DNA from: Actinomyces urinae
GTDB lineage: Bacteria; Actinomycetota; Actinomycetes; Actinomycetales; Actinomycetaceae
Length of the DNA stretch: 64,000 bases
Assembly: GCF_900119695.1 (NCBI RefSeq)
Contig: NZ_LT632547.1
Location: forward strand, 62,001 to 126,000
Reading direction: 5' to 3'
Below the pieces are notes generated by a model. It did no database searches. It saw only the letters and a list, made by a program, of their open reading frames with translations, and was not told the DNA's origin. The position numbers were made by a program, and so were the translations under genes. How positions within the stretch are numbered: the stretch's first letter is position 1; every line of letters begins with the position of its first letter. Shown piece by piece: positions 1 through 7,946 of the stretch.

Positions 1-1
1 G

Positions 2-505
2 GGCGTTCCCTTTTACGACCACATGCTGACTGCGCTCGGTAAGCATTCGCTGATCGACCTGACGATCGAGGCAAATGGCGACGTTGAGGTGGACGTTCAC
101 CACACGGTTGAAGACACCGCTATTTGCATCGGTCAGGCGCTGAAACAAGCGCTGGGTGATAAGAGCGGAATTCGTCGTTACGGCGATGCTACGGTGCCAC
201 TCGATGAGGCGCTTGCCCGAGCAGTGGTAGACCTTGCGGGCCGTCCGTACGTGGTGCATGAGGGCGAGCCAAACGAACAGATTTACCACCTGATTGGTGG
301 TCACTTTACAGGTGCAATGACCCGGCATGTTTTTGAGTCCCTGGCGTATAACGCGGGAATCTGCCTGCATGTGGATTTGATTCGCGGTCGCGACCCGCAC
401 CACATTGTTGAAGCGCAGTTTAAGGCGTTTGCGAGGGCATTGCGCGCAGCTGTTGAAATGGATCCGCGGGCTTCTGGCATTCCGTCCACAAAGGGCGCGC
501 TGTGA
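2..505 (+). CDS. hisB: Imidazoleglycerol-phosphate dehydratase HisB, 5'-truncated by the window edge
   Basis: Dehydrates imidazole-glycerol phosphate to imidazole-acetol phosphate in cytosolic histidine synthesis. The reading frame is open from base 2 and begins GVPFYDHML, so the first Met at base 23 is internal and the N-terminal part lies outside the window. The metal-binding histidine motifs of the family are present: [14 protein letters not shown], and the second-repeat GGHFTGAM and [17 protein letters not shown]. The stop TGA overlaps the GTG of the next gene by four bases, so the two are translationally coupled. It is the first visible gene of a his operon. Family assignment is secure; only the N-terminus is missing. 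Confidence 0.96.
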   Translation, partial: GVPFYDHMLTALGKHSLIDLTIEANGDVEVDVHHTVEDTAICIGQALKQALGDKSGIRRYGDATVPLDEALARAVVDLAGRPYVVHEGEPNEQIYHLIGGHFTGAMTRHVFESLAYNAGICLHVDLIRGRDPHHIVEAQFKAFARALRAAVEMDPRASGIPSTKGAL

Positions 506-1161
506 CCGATCGCAATATTGATGAGGAGTTCGAACGCATCATTGCCGGCATGGAAGAGCCGGATGCGAACGAAGGCGCCTCAGGGCCAGACGCGACCGTG
601 CCGGAAGACGATCAGGTAGCGCAGGCGGACCCGGACCAGCCGGTTGATGAGAGTCTTCACCTGGAGGAAGGCGCGCAGCGCATCGGACTTATCTTCGCGC
701 CCCTGCGTCCAGCCTCCGCAGTCGCCCGCATGCTCGGCATGTACAAGATCGCCAGGTGGATCGTGCCAATCGATCACCAAATCGTCCTCTACCTAGAATT
801 GGACCTCGATGATGGGGAAGAGGAGTTCGCGAGCCTGCTGGGTGAAGAACGCCCGATGCCCGAAGAGGTCGACCGCTTTGCAAAAGTTATTTCAAAGCTT
901 TCGAAGTTCGGGGCGGTAGCTGTGGTATCTACGCTCGCGGAGGAAGATTCGCTGGTTTCCGGATCGGTGTATGCCAGGCGTTATGTGAACGGCAATCCGG
1001 AGGATGCGATTCCTGCTGGCCTATTGATCAACTCGATCGATATCCGCGCTGAAGACCTGCTACTTGGTAGGTCTCGCCCGCAAGATTACCCGGACGCGGT
1101 GCACGCTACGGAACGTCCGGTTCCGAAAGGGCGCGGCTTTGGTTTTCCCAAACGAGTTTAG
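502..1161 (+). CDS. Unrecognised acidic protein inserted between hisB and hisA
   Basis: 219 residues from a GTG that overlaps the hisB stop (GTGA). I do not recognise the family. Residues 1-55 are acidic, low-complexity and probably disordered; residues 60-205 form a compact-looking region with [19 protein letters not shown] and [16 protein letters not shown]; the tail is basic (GRGFGFPKR). There is no signal peptide or convincing membrane span. Position is odd: actinobacterial his operons usually carry hisH here, and this protein lacks the GNxxS and GxCxGMQ amidotransferase motifs, so it is not HisH. Operon coupling suggests co-expression with histidine genes, but the role is unknown. Confidence 0.75.
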   Translation: MTDRNIDEEFERIIAGMEEPDANEGASGPDATVPEDDQVAQADPDQPVDESLHLEEGAQRIGLIFAPLRPASAVARMLGMYKIARWIVPIDHQIVLYLELDLDDGEEEFASLLGEERPMPEEVDRFAKVISKLSKFGAVAVVSTLAEEDSLVSGSVYARRYVNGNPEDAIPAGLLINSIDIRAEDLLLGRSRPQDYPDAVHATERPVPKGRGFGFPKRV

Positions 1162-1169
1162 GAAGCAAA

Positions 1170-1886
1170 ATGATTGTTCTACCTGCCATAGATATTGTGG
1201 ACGGTCGCGCTGTGCGCCTGCATCAAGGTGAAGCTGGAACCGAGACATTCTACGGTGAGCCAGCACAGATTGCCGCCGACTTTGCGGCTAAAGGCGCGCA
1301 GTGGATCCACATGGTTGATTTAGATGCGGCGTTTGGGCGCGGATCTAATGCGGAACTCGCGCACAAAATCGCCGGGAGTGTGGATATTAACATTGAGCTT
1401 TCGGGCGGTATTCGTGACGATGAGTCGCTTAACCGGGCGCTTCGGGCCGGAGCAAGACGCGTGAACCTCGGCACTGCAGCTATCGAAAACACCGAGTGGA
1501 CCAAGCGCGTTATTGATGAGTGTGGCGATCGCATCGCTGTGGGGTTGGACGTTCGCGGTACTACGCTTGCAACTCGCGGATGGACCAAGCAGGGTGGTGA
1601 CCTGTTCGAGATGATTGAGCTTTTAGACCGCGCTGGTTGCGAGCGCTATGTGGTTACTGACGTTGCCAAGGACGGTACGCTCACCGGACCTAACATTGAG
1701 CTTCTAAAGCAGGTGTGTGCACACACGGATGCGGCGGTAATAGCTTCGGGCGGCGTGTCTAAGCTGGATGACATTCGCGCGCTTTTGCCGCTTCAAGATG
1801 AGGGCGTGGAGGGCGTGATCGTTGGTAAAGCCATCTATTCCGGCGCCTTCACCTTGGAACAGGCCCTGGAGGTCGCAGGTGCCTAA
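1170..1886 (+). CDS. hisA: Phosphoribosyl isomerase, HisA/PriA
   Basis: Isomerises ProFAR to PRFAR; in actinobacteria the orthologue (PriA) usually also does the TrpF step of tryptophan synthesis. It is a 238-residue (beta/alpha)8 barrel of normal length. Catalytic acid-base Asp8 sits in [14 protein letters not shown], and the second Asp in [17 protein letters not shown]; the phosphate loops are ELSGGIRDD and [12 protein letters not shown], and [14 protein letters not shown] is conserved. It starts at ATG eight bases after the previous stop. The GIRDD and following features look PriA-like, but dual specificity is inferred from phylum, not shown. It sits in the his operon and overlaps the next gene by eight bases. 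Confidence 0.95.
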   Translation: MIVLPAIDIVDGRAVRLHQGEAGTETFYGEPAQIAADFAAKGAQWIHMVDLDAAFGRGSNAELAHKIAGSVDINIELSGGIRDDESLNRALRAGARRVNLGTAAIENTEWTKRVIDECGDRIAVGLDVRGTTLATRGWTKQGGDLFEMIELLDRAGCERYVVTDVAKDGTLTGPNIELLKQVCAHTDAAVIASGGVSKLDDIRALLPLQDEGVEGVIVGKAIYSGAFTLEQALEVAGA

Positions 1887-2550
1887 GCATTCATTCGAGA
1901 GCCTGCAGGCAAGACTAAACCAGTCGGTTGATGCCAGCGAATCCGGCCAGACTCTTCCGCAAACGGCAACTGCTTTGGCCCTGCAAGATCCGGCGGGTCG
2001 CCTGGTGGCCCTAGTAGAGGCTTTTGAAAATGAGCGTTTGCTTGTGCCCGCCGTAGTGGAAGGCGGAGCATGTGAGGAAGGTGAGGTCTCGGTTACGCAA
2101 ACGAAGCAGGGGCCTGCTGTTGTTGCTTTTACCAGCGCTGATGCGATGAACGAGTGGGATGCGGACGCTAGACCGGTACCCATGCCTGCTCGTAGGGTAG
2201 CCATGCTGGCGGTTGCCCAAACCTCAGGACGCCTTGTGATTGATAAGGGGCGGTCTGACATACGTATTCCGCGGCCGGCAACGGTAGCTTTGGCGCACGG
2301 GGATAGGTGGCTTCCTGCCTGGCAGGACGGCGAGCTACTCGACGAGCTTGCCAGCCGCCTTACCCCGCGCATTGCATTTGTGAAGCCGCTACCCAGTGCG
2401 GGTGCCACCTTGCGCCTAGCAGTTGGTATCTTGCAGGGGGCATCTAAAGAGAGTCTGACTCGTGATTTACAACAGATTGCGGCCACGCCTCGGTTGCGAC
2501 CGGCAGCAGAACTGGTGGAAATTGTACCAACCGTCGTGGCGCAGGCGTGA
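1879..2550 (+). CDS. SseB-family protein
   Basis: SseB-domain protein of unknown biochemical role, often found beside hisA or infC in actinobacteria. I start it at GTG 1879, which has a GGAGG seven bases upstream and overlaps the hisA stop; an in-frame ATG 57 bases earlier would lie inside hisA and lacks such a site. The family signature is the central segment [21 protein letters not shown] followed by a hydrophobic helix and [14 protein letters not shown]. The remaining C-terminal part ([18 protein letters not shown]) resembles the SseB C-terminal domain. No catalytic residues or membrane spans are evident. The call is from motif recognition only. Confidence 0.75.
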   Translation: MPKHSFESLQARLNQSVDASESGQTLPQTATALALQDPAGRLVALVEAFENERLLVPAVVEGGACEEGEVSVTQTKQGPAVVAFTSADAMNEWDADARPVPMPARRVAMLAVAQTSGRLVIDKGRSDIRIPRPATVALAHGDRWLPAWQDGELLDELASRLTPRIAFVKPLPSAGATLRLAVGILQGASKESLTRDLQQIAATPRLRPAAELVEIVPTVVAQA

Positions 2551-2827
2551 CGAACTCCATACCGACAGTTCGCTATTGGCGCGCCAAGTTTGTTAAACTA
2601 ACTGTTGATTGTTGAGCGAGAGTCTCAACCAGTAGGCGTTCAAATGAATGCCAACAGCAAGCGGAGTAATCCCACCTGGGTTTCAACCTCTTCTTCGAGG
2701 GTAAGCCTTACGGCCACCGGAACCGGGTAAATACTACGGCAGTTTTGCCGTTATTTTCGGGGTCTTCGTGTGCTGACGGCGCGAAGGCCCTCTTCGTGTC
2801 ACCAGGGAACTATTGAAGGAGCAACTT
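2551..2827 (+). promoter_or_regulatory. Long structured 5' leader of infC-rpmI-rplT
   Basis: This 277-base gap holds no ORF but several hairpins. A 12-bp palindrome TTGGCGCGCCAA lies at 2576-2587, GTTGAG/CTCAAC pairs at 2611-2629, a terminator-like stem lies at 2736-2757 and CGAAG/CTTCG pairs at 2782-2796. Leaders of IF3-L35-L20 operons are autoregulated by IF3 or L20 in other bacteria; that such control occurs here is inference. No confident -35/-10 pair was identified. Confidence 0.5.
2736..2757 (+). terminator. Candidate attenuator hairpin in infC leader
   Basis: Perfect 6-bp stem ACGGCA/TGCCGT with a GTTT loop followed by TATTTT. It is short but has terminator geometry and lies about 70 bases before the infC start, so it could act as an attenuator rather than the end of the his transcript. 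Confidence 0.4.
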
Positions 2828-3433
2828 ATCAACGAGCCTCGTGTTAATGACCGAATCCGAGTCCCAGAGGTACGCCTCGTGGGACCTGAAGGAGAACAGG
2901 TCGGCGTCGTGCGTGTGGCTGACGCCCTCCGGTTAGCTGAAGAGGCGGGCCTTGACCTAGTTGAGGTTGCCCCGAATGCACGTCCACCGGTTGCGAAACT
3001 AATGGACTTTGGTAAGTACAAGTACGAACTTGCGCAAAAGGCACGTGAGTCTCGTCGAAACCAGGCAAACACGGTTTTGAAGGAAATCCGTTTCCGCCTA
3101 AAGATTGACGATCACGATTACGAGACCAAGAAGGGTCACGTTGAGCGGTTCCTGAGTGGTGGTGACAAGGTCAAGGTCATGATCATGTTCCGTGGCCGCG
3201 AGCAGTCTCGCCCGGAAATGGGTATTCGTTTGCTTGAGCGTTTGGCTGAGGATGTTGCTGAACTTGGTGTGGTGGAGTCTAAACCGCGTCAGGATGGTCG
3301 CAACATGACGATGGTTCTCGCACCAACTCGCAAGAAGTCGGAGGCAAAGAGCGAACAGCGTCGCCGTCGTGAAGCTGAGCGCCAAGCGAAGCGGGATCGT
3401 CAAGCTGAGAGATCAGCAAAGTCTGGCAGCTAG
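2828..3433 (+). CDS. infC: Translation initiation factor IF-3 with probable AUC start
   Basis: IF3 binds the 30S subunit, prevents subunit joining and checks start-codon fidelity. Both domains are present: N-terminal [20 protein letters not shown], a linker rich in [17 protein letters not shown], and the C-terminal [16 protein letters not shown] and [15 protein letters not shown] strong AAGGAG (2816-2821) is six bases before an in-frame ATC at 2828; the only conventional upstream start, TTG 2813, overlaps that Shine-Dalgarno and cannot use it. I therefore choose ATC, as for E. coli infC (AUU), where a non-standard start mediates autoregulation. The C-terminus is a long basic tail. It is the first gene of infC-rpmI-rplT. 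Confidence 0.93.
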   Translation: MNEPRVNDRIRVPEVRLVGPEGEQVGVVRVADALRLAEEAGLDLVEVAPNARPPVAKLMDFGKYKYELAQKARESRRNQANTVLKEIRFRLKIDDHDYETKKGHVERFLSGGDKVKVMIMFRGREQSRPEMGIRLLERLAEDVAELGVVESKPRQDGRNMTMVLAPTRKKSEAKSEQRRRREAERQAKRDRQAERSAKSGS

Positions 3434-3468
3434 AGCCCCCGCATTTGACTAGTAGAAAAAGGAAAAAC

Positions 3469-3663
3469 ATGGCGAAGATGAAGACGCACTCCGGTGCGAA
3501 GAAGCGTTTCCGCGTTACGGGAAGCGGAAAGCTTATGCGTGAGAGGGCCGGTAAGCGTCACCTCCTGGAGCACAAGCCTTCTACCCGCACCCGTCGCCTA
3601 TCGCGCGACCAGGTAGTTGCAAAAGCAGATGAGAAGAACGTTCGCCGCCTACTGGGTATGTAA
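3469..3663 (+). CDS. rpmI: 50S ribosomal protein L35
   Basis: A 64-residue, very basic protein of the large ribosomal subunit. [21 protein letters not shown] at the N-terminus is the L35 signature, with the usual [14 protein letters not shown] and a C-terminal NVRRLLGM. The start is ATG 3469, preceded by an A-rich AAAAAGGA; an in-frame ATG 24 bases upstream adds MTSRKRKN, which the family lacks. It follows infC by 35 bases and precedes rplT by 31, the standard order for this ribosomal operon, so it is probably co-transcribed and subject to the same leader control. Identification is secure. Confidence 0.96.
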   Translation: MAKMKTHSGAKKRFRVTGSGKLMRERAGKRHLLEHKPSTRTRRLSRDQVVAKADEKNVRRLLGM

Positions 3664-3694
3664 CCCGCGGTTTTAGATTTAACAGGAGACTTTC

Positions 3695-4075
3695 ATGGCA
3701 CGAGTTAAAAGGTCTGTAAACGCGCGTAAGAAGCGTCGCACTACCCTTGAGCGCGCATCCGGCTACCGCGGTCAGCGTTCCCGCCTTTACCGTAAGGCGA
3801 AGGAGCAGGTTACCCACTCAATGGTGTACTCCTACCGTGACCGTCGCGCTCGCAAGCGTGATTTCCGTCGCCTCTGGATCCAGCGCATCAACGCTGCGGT
3901 CCGTGAGAACGGTATGACGTACAACCGCTTCATCCAGGGTCTTAACCTGGCTGGCGTAGAGGTTGACCGCAAGATGCTTGCCGACCTAGCTGTTTCGGAT
4001 CCGAAGGCATTCACCGCTCTCGTCGAGACCGCCAAGGCCGCTCTTCCGGCAGACGTTAACGCTCCGAAGAACTAA
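3695..4075 (+). CDS. rplT: 50S ribosomal protein L20
   Basis: 126 residues, normal length for L20, which binds 23S rRNA and is needed early in 50S assembly. It begins [19 protein letters not shown] with the family's long basic N-terminal arm ([18 protein letters not shown]), then [20 protein letters not shown] and the globular end [23 protein letters not shown]. It starts at ATG with AGGAGA upstream. As third gene of infC-rpmI-rplT it is the usual repressor of the operon in other bacteria, which fits the structured leader seen here, though repression is not shown. The next gene begins three bases after the stop. Confidence 0.97.
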   Translation: MARVKRSVNARKKRRTTLERASGYRGQRSRLYRKAKEQVTHSMVYSYRDRRARKRDFRRLWIQRINAAVRENGMTYNRFIQGLNLAGVEVDRKMLADLAVSDPKAFTALVETAKAALPADVNAPKN

Positions 4076-4077
4076 AC

Positions 4078-4926
4078 ATGTCGGCTGATTTTCAGCCACG
4101 TTCCAAACGCCCGGCTTTGCTGGACAATCCGAATGCTGATCGCATTCGTCAGGTTGCAGCATTGGCCGGGCGTTCGGCACGTAGGCGTAGTGGTGAAGTT
4201 CTTGTAGAAGGGCCCCAAGCCGTGCGCGAGGCCGTGCGGTTTTGCGGCAAAGACCTGGTGGATGTCTATATCTCGCAAGAGGTGGAGGAGCGCGATCCGC
4301 AGCTTCTGCGCGATGCTTTAAAGGCAACCCATTGGGTTCACCCGATGACGGGGCAGGTAGCCAAGGCCATGTCCCCTTCGGCGCAGGGTGTTGCCGCTGT
4401 AGTAAAGGATTTTCGTACCGATGGTCTGCCCAAGGTTGATTGGGATTTCGTTGTGATCATGGGGCAAACTCAAGATCCGGGTAATGCGGGTAACATCATT
4501 CGAGCGGCCGATGCTGCTGGGGCAGATGCCGTGATCGCATGTTCAGGAACGGTTGACGTTTCGTCTCCAAAAGTTGTGCGTGCTTCGGCCGGCTCTGTTT
4601 TTCATTTGCCCTCGATTGTGAACGTTGGTTTCGATGAGGTTGCGGAGTGGGTAAAGTCCCGCAAGATGTCTTTGGTTGCTGCGGACGGGCACGGTAGCGT
4701 GAACTTGTTTGATGCCCAAGATGGCATGGAATCGTTAGATCTTGCCGCGCCCGTGGCCTGGGTGTTTGGCAACGAGGCGCATGGTTTCGCTCAGCTCGAT
4801 GAATCGGTTTTCGATCATTCCGTGTCAATTCCGCTGGGCGGGCACGCCGAGTCTTTGAACGTCTCGGCAGCCGCCGCGATTTGTCTGTTTGCCACTGCAA
4901 AGGCGCGCCATAGAATGCGGGTATGA
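4078..4926 (+). CDS. TrmH/SpoU-family (SPOUT) rRNA 2'-O-methyltransferase
   Basis: Predicted SAM-dependent RNA ribose methyltransferase of the TsnR/RlmB type. The N-terminal part (to about residue 105) is the substrate-binding domain with RRRSGEVLVEGPQAVREA. The knotted SPOUT domain has motif 1 QDPGNAGNIIRAADAAGAD, motif 2 WVFGNEAHGF and motif 3 IPLGGHAESLNVSAAAAI, with the catalytic Asn/Arg in motif 1. It is encoded three bases after rplT and overlaps thiL by ATGA, an arrangement frequent in actinobacteria, so it is translationally coupled to ribosomal genes. The exact rRNA nucleotide cannot be read from sequence. Confidence 0.9.
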   Translation: MSADFQPRSKRPALLDNPNADRIRQVAALAGRSARRRSGEVLVEGPQAVREAVRFCGKDLVDVYISQEVEERDPQLLRDALKATHWVHPMTGQVAKAMSPSAQGVAAVVKDFRTDGLPKVDWDFVVIMGQTQDPGNAGNIIRAADAAGADAVIACSGTVDVSSPKVVRASAGSVFHLPSIVNVGFDEVAEWVKSRKMSLVAADGHGSVNLFDAQDGMESLDLAAPVAWVFGNEAHGFAQLDESVFDHSVSIPLGGHAESLNVSAAAAICLFATAKARHRMRV

Positions 4927-5903
4927 GTAGCGAAGGACGATTGATCGCGCGGATGCGCGAAGTGCTCCCCGAAGGCACGCGAACAATGCTTGGGTCAGGT
5001 GATGACTGCGCATTGCTTGAGGCGCCGGAGGGGAGTTTTCTCGTTACTGCAGATGCTCTCGTGGAGGGCAGGCATTTCCGGCGTGATTGGTCCACTCCTG
5101 GCGAAATCGGCGCGCGGGCGGCGGCCCAGAACCTGGCTGATATCGCGGCGTGCGGAGGCCGCGCCTCGGGCCTCGTGGTCGCAATGGTTATTCCTCCTGG
5201 TAGCGATGAGGACTGGCTTATCGAGGTTGTGTCTGGTTTTGGCAGTGAAGTGGCCAAAACGGATGCGGGAGTTGTCGGTGGCGATATAACGGGCGGAGAA
5301 GATTTCACGCTGGCCGTAACTGCGTTCGGTTATGCAACCCGCGTGGTGACACGCTCTGGTGGTCAGGTGGGAGACACCGTTGCGTTAGCGGGTGATGTTG
5401 GGGTTAGCGGGGTCGGATTAGGTTTGTTGCAACGCGGTCTGTTTGATCCGCAGGCAAGAGGAGCGGCCCTTGGCGTTTTCGAATACCCGGTTTCAACCTA
5501 CCGAGTGCCCAAACCTCCGCTTAATGCAGGTCCGCGAGCGGCAGTTGCGGGCGCCAGTGCGATGATGGACATCTCCGATGGTTTAGGTTTGGATTTGTCC
5601 CGGTTAGGGAAGGCTTCCGGCGTGTGCGTGAGCCTGCAATCGGATTTGTTGACGCAGTTTGTCAGCGCACATGAGCCCTGGCTTGATTTGGCGCTCGAAG
5701 CGTTCGGTATGGATGATCCGATGCCGCTGTTCAACTTGGGGGAGGACCACTGCCTCGTCGCTACTTTCCCGCCTCGGGCGCCGATACCGGAGGAGTTCGT
5801 ACCCATTGGAACCATTGCACCGGGCACGTCCGGCCTTGTTGTGTTAGATGGCGAGCCGTTTGAGATCGGCGGATGGGACCACCTGGCAAATGGTTTTGAG
5901 TAA
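4923..5903 (+). CDS. thiL: Thiamine-monophosphate kinase
   Basis: Phosphorylates thiamine monophosphate to the cofactor thiamine diphosphate using ATP. The 326-residue protein has family motifs in order: GSGDDCALL and VTADALVEGRHF (metal and nucleotide-binding acidic residues), AAAQNLADIAACGG, GGDITGGEDFTLAVTAFG, a glycine-rich LAGDVGVSGVGLGLL and MMDISDGLGLDLSRL. The N-terminal GRLIARMREVLP is typical. The ATG overlaps the methyltransferase stop by four bases. It is the last gene of the rightward infC transcript and is convergent with rpmB, from which it is separated by a hairpin. Length and motifs are complete. Confidence 0.95.
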   Translation: MSSEGRLIARMREVLPEGTRTMLGSGDDCALLEAPEGSFLVTADALVEGRHFRRDWSTPGEIGARAAAQNLADIAACGGRASGLVVAMVIPPGSDEDWLIEVVSGFGSEVAKTDAGVVGGDITGGEDFTLAVTAFGYATRVVTRSGGQVGDTVALAGDVGVSGVGLGLLQRGLFDPQARGAALGVFEYPVSTYRVPKPPLNAGPRAAVAGASAMMDISDGLGLDLSRLGKASGVCVSLQSDLLTQFVSAHEPWLDLALEAFGMDDPMPLFNLGEDHCLVATFPPRAPIPEEFVPIGTIAPGTSGLVVLDGEPFEIGGWDHLANGFE

Positions 5904-5928
5904 TAAAAAATCGCCTCCGAAGAGGCGA
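5904..5928 (-). terminator. Rho-independent terminator of rpmB
   Basis: Stem TCGCCTC/GAGGCGA with a CGAA loop at 5911-5928; read on the minus strand it is followed by six T. It ends the leftward rpmB transcript and may also stop thiL transcription. Confidence 0.85.
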
Positions 5929-5942
5929 CTTAGTTTGAGAGC

Positions 5943-6134
5943 TTAGATAGCGCGGGTAACGCGCTCGCTCTTGATGCAGGTGGTGCATACGTTGAGGCGC
6001 TTAGGGGTGCCATTAACGACTGCACGCACACGCTGAATGTTGGGGTTCCAACGACGGTTGGTTCGCACGTGGGAGTGCGAAACGCTCTTGCCGAAGCCGG
6101 GTCCCTTGCCACACACGTCGCACTTAGAAGCCAC
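5943..6134 (-). CDS. rpmB: 50S ribosomal protein L28, zinc-binding (C+) form
   Basis: 63-residue large-subunit ribosomal protein. It starts at GTG with a GGAG about eight bases upstream. [21 protein letters not shown] and [12 protein letters not shown] are L28 signatures, and two CxxC pairs (CDVC near residue 5 and CTTC near residue 51) mark the zinc-ribbon C+ form. Actinobacteria commonly keep zinc-independent paralogues under Zur control elsewhere, so this is expected to be the zinc-replete copy. It is monocistronic, convergent with thiL and divergent from the DAK2 gene, which repeats the common actinobacterial order rpmB / DAK2 / recG. Confidence 0.96.
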   Translation of the reverse strand: MASKCDVCGKGPGFGKSVSHSHVRTNRRWNPNIQRVRAVVNGTPKRLNVCTTCIKSERVTRAI

Positions 6135-6170
6135 GGTTTATCTCCGATTCCTAGTAAAGTCTCATACAAC

Positions 6171-6186
6171 TGTTCAATTTTGAACA
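6171..6186. promoter_or_regulatory. Inverted repeat in the rpmB/DAK2 divergent promoter region
   Basis: TGTTCAA-TT-TTGAACA, 7-bp perfect arms with a 2-bp spacer, 37 bases upstream of the rpmB start in the otherwise empty 222-bp divergent gap. It is the size of a dimeric repressor site. The arm order is opposite to an actinobacterial LexA box, so I do not call it LexA. Confidence 0.4.
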
Positions 6187-6356
6187 CTGCTGGGGCACGC
6201 GGGCACGCGCACCTCAGGCAACCTGTTTAGACTATCGAAATGAGGGCCCCTTTGCCAACTATCGGAGCGTGTTTTTGTGTCTAGTGGACCACAGTATGGT
6301 CTCTGCGGGCAGTTGGGCTCCCTCATTTTGTCTGCGTCTTATGAGACGATTTAACT

Positions 6357-7946
6357 ATGACCAGCCAGTATCGCTCCGCACTGAGTGGGCAAGACATTGT
6401 GCAGTTTATCGACCGTTGTGGCGAGGTGCTTGATACCCTCGCCCCATTCCTGGATGACTTGAATGCTCTGGGCGGGTCGGATTTTGATACGGGAGCTAAC
6501 GCGGCCCGCTCGTTTGCGGCAATAAATCGGTTAATGCGGCGCTCAGGTGAAGAGGCGGATTCGGCGTCCACGCTCTTACAGGCACTAACGGTGTATGCGC
6601 GGGCGGGGTCCGCGGGCCACGTGGGCATACTGATCACTAGCGTTATTGCAGCGTTGTCTTCAGCTACCTCGGCAAACGAGGTAAGGCCGATTGATATGCG
6701 CGCATTCCTCGCGTCGCTTCCGGACGCCCTGGAGGATGCTTTTTCAGCGCCTGCCCCAGAGCTGATGGAGATGGCTACGGCGGCGCGAGCGGTGGCGTTG
6801 GATACGCCTGATCCGATTGATGCGGCGCACATGATGGTCGGCCGCGCTTCGATGGTGGTCCAGGATGCGCTAATAGAGGCCACGAGCGGGTGGATAAACC
6901 CCGGTGCTTGCGTGTTTGCTGTGATGATTTCGGCGCTGCACTCGGTCTATGAGAACTCGCTTGCTCCACTTGAGGTAGCGCGTGACATGATGCGTTCGCT
7001 CGCGCAGTCGACGAAGATCTCAAAACGTAGCGAGGCTCCGCATGAGGGCGCGCAGTTCTCGGTTGATTTTCATCTAGATTGCATGGCGGAGGACCTTGCG
7101 GAGTTTCGGGCGAGTTTGGACGAGCGGGGTTATCGGTATTCGATGCAGGGTAGTGCGGACCAGCTTGGAATGGGGACGTGGCGCTTTCACATTGACACAT
7201 CGGACCCTTCAGCGGTGTTGCCCAAGGTGGGGTGGGCGCGTCATATCGTGGTTAAGGATGCCCGCTATGGGGAGTTGATTGGGTATGACGAGCTGGCCGT
7301 GCAAGAAGAAGAGTCGGGCGTTTTGTATCTTTCTCGCCCCACCTGGCAGCGCCCCGAAACTGTGCTCGTAATTGCTCTGTTGCGTAATGAGCATTTCTTG
7401 GAGGAGGTTGCCTCTACTGGAGCGTACGTGATTTTGAACCCGATTCGTCAGGACGCGGTTTTGATTTCTGAACTAATGCTGTCAGCCCCCTCCCAGGTGA
7501 GCCTTGTGGTGGCAGGTGATGAGGACGCCGCTGAGGTGGCGATGCGCGCGAAAAAGCTTGCGCTAAAATCCGCTGAAGTTTTTGTGGTGAGTGATACGCC
7601 GCCATATTCGGATGTAGCGGTAAGCGTCCTTGCGGGTAATGCAGCACCCATATTCATGCCGCAGGTGGGGGATCGAACCGCCAAGATCACTCGCGATCTG
7701 CTCGAGTCGGCGGCGAGGGCTGCGAAGGCGCGCGTCGCGGTCCTAGAGGAAGCGGACCCGCAGGCGGTGTCATTTTCGCTTAAACAGTTGGTTGGTTACG
7801 GGCTGGAACGGGTCGTGATGATTGCGCCTGAACCGGATATGCTTCTGCGACATTCGATTGAAATGGCGCTAGATGATCGCGGAGCCACGCAGTACGTGGA
7901 GTATGCGCGTGATAATCGCACCCAAGTGGTGTTGGTAAATCGATGA
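6357..7946 (+). CDS. DAK2-domain protein, FakA/YloV-like but divergent
   Basis: 529 residues, the length and neighbourhood (rpmB-DAK2-recG) of FakA/YloV, the ATP-binding subunit that phosphorylates fatty acids bound to FakB. The N-terminal DAK2 part retains DFDTGAN at residues 42-48, equivalent to the metal-binding DGDTGxN, and AGSAGHVGILITSVIAAL in place of the usual GNSGVILSQ. The middle (about 220-300) and C-terminal (about 330-529) domains match the overall FakA plan. The DAK2 motifs are noticeably eroded, with Gly and other loop residues replaced, so kinase activity is uncertain. The stop overlaps the recG start by four bases. Confidence 0.75.
   Translation: MTSQYRSALSGQDIVQFIDRCGEVLDTLAPFLDDLNALGGSDFDTGANAARSFAAINRLMRRSGEEADSASTLLQALTVYARAGSAGHVGILITSVIAALSSATSANEVRPIDMRAFLASLPDALEDAFSAPAPELMEMATAARAVALDTPDPIDAAHMMVGRASMVVQDALIEATSGWINPGACVFAVMISALHSVYENSLAPLEVARDMMRSLAQSTKISKRSEAPHEGAQFSVDFHLDCMAEDLAEFRASLDERGYRYSMQGSADQLGMGTWRFHIDTSDPSAVLPKVGWARHIVVKDARYGELIGYDELAVQEEESGVLYLSRPTWQRPETVLVIALLRNEHFLEEVASTGAYVILNPIRQDAVLISELMLSAPSQVSLVVAGDEDAAEVAMRAKKLALKSAEVFVVSDTPPYSDVAVSVLAGNAAPIFMPQVGDRTAKITRDLLESAARAAKARVAVLEEADPQAVSFSLKQLVGYGLERVVMIAPEPDMLLRHSIEMALDDRGATQYVEYARDNRTQVVLVNR

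Noticed and set aside
1704-2486. Long minus-strand open frame opposite hisA/SseB
   Set aside because: Shadow of well-supported plus-strand genes; Ser/Arg-rich composition, no start signal and no recognisable fold.
4496-5308. 270-codon minus-strand frame opposite the methyltransferase and thiL
   Set aside because: Both plus-strand genes have complete family motifs; the minus frame is low-complexity Pro/Ser/Arg.
6171-6186. LexA (SOS) box
   Set aside because: Actinobacterial LexA boxes have GAAC outside and GTTC inside the dyad; here the order is reversed.
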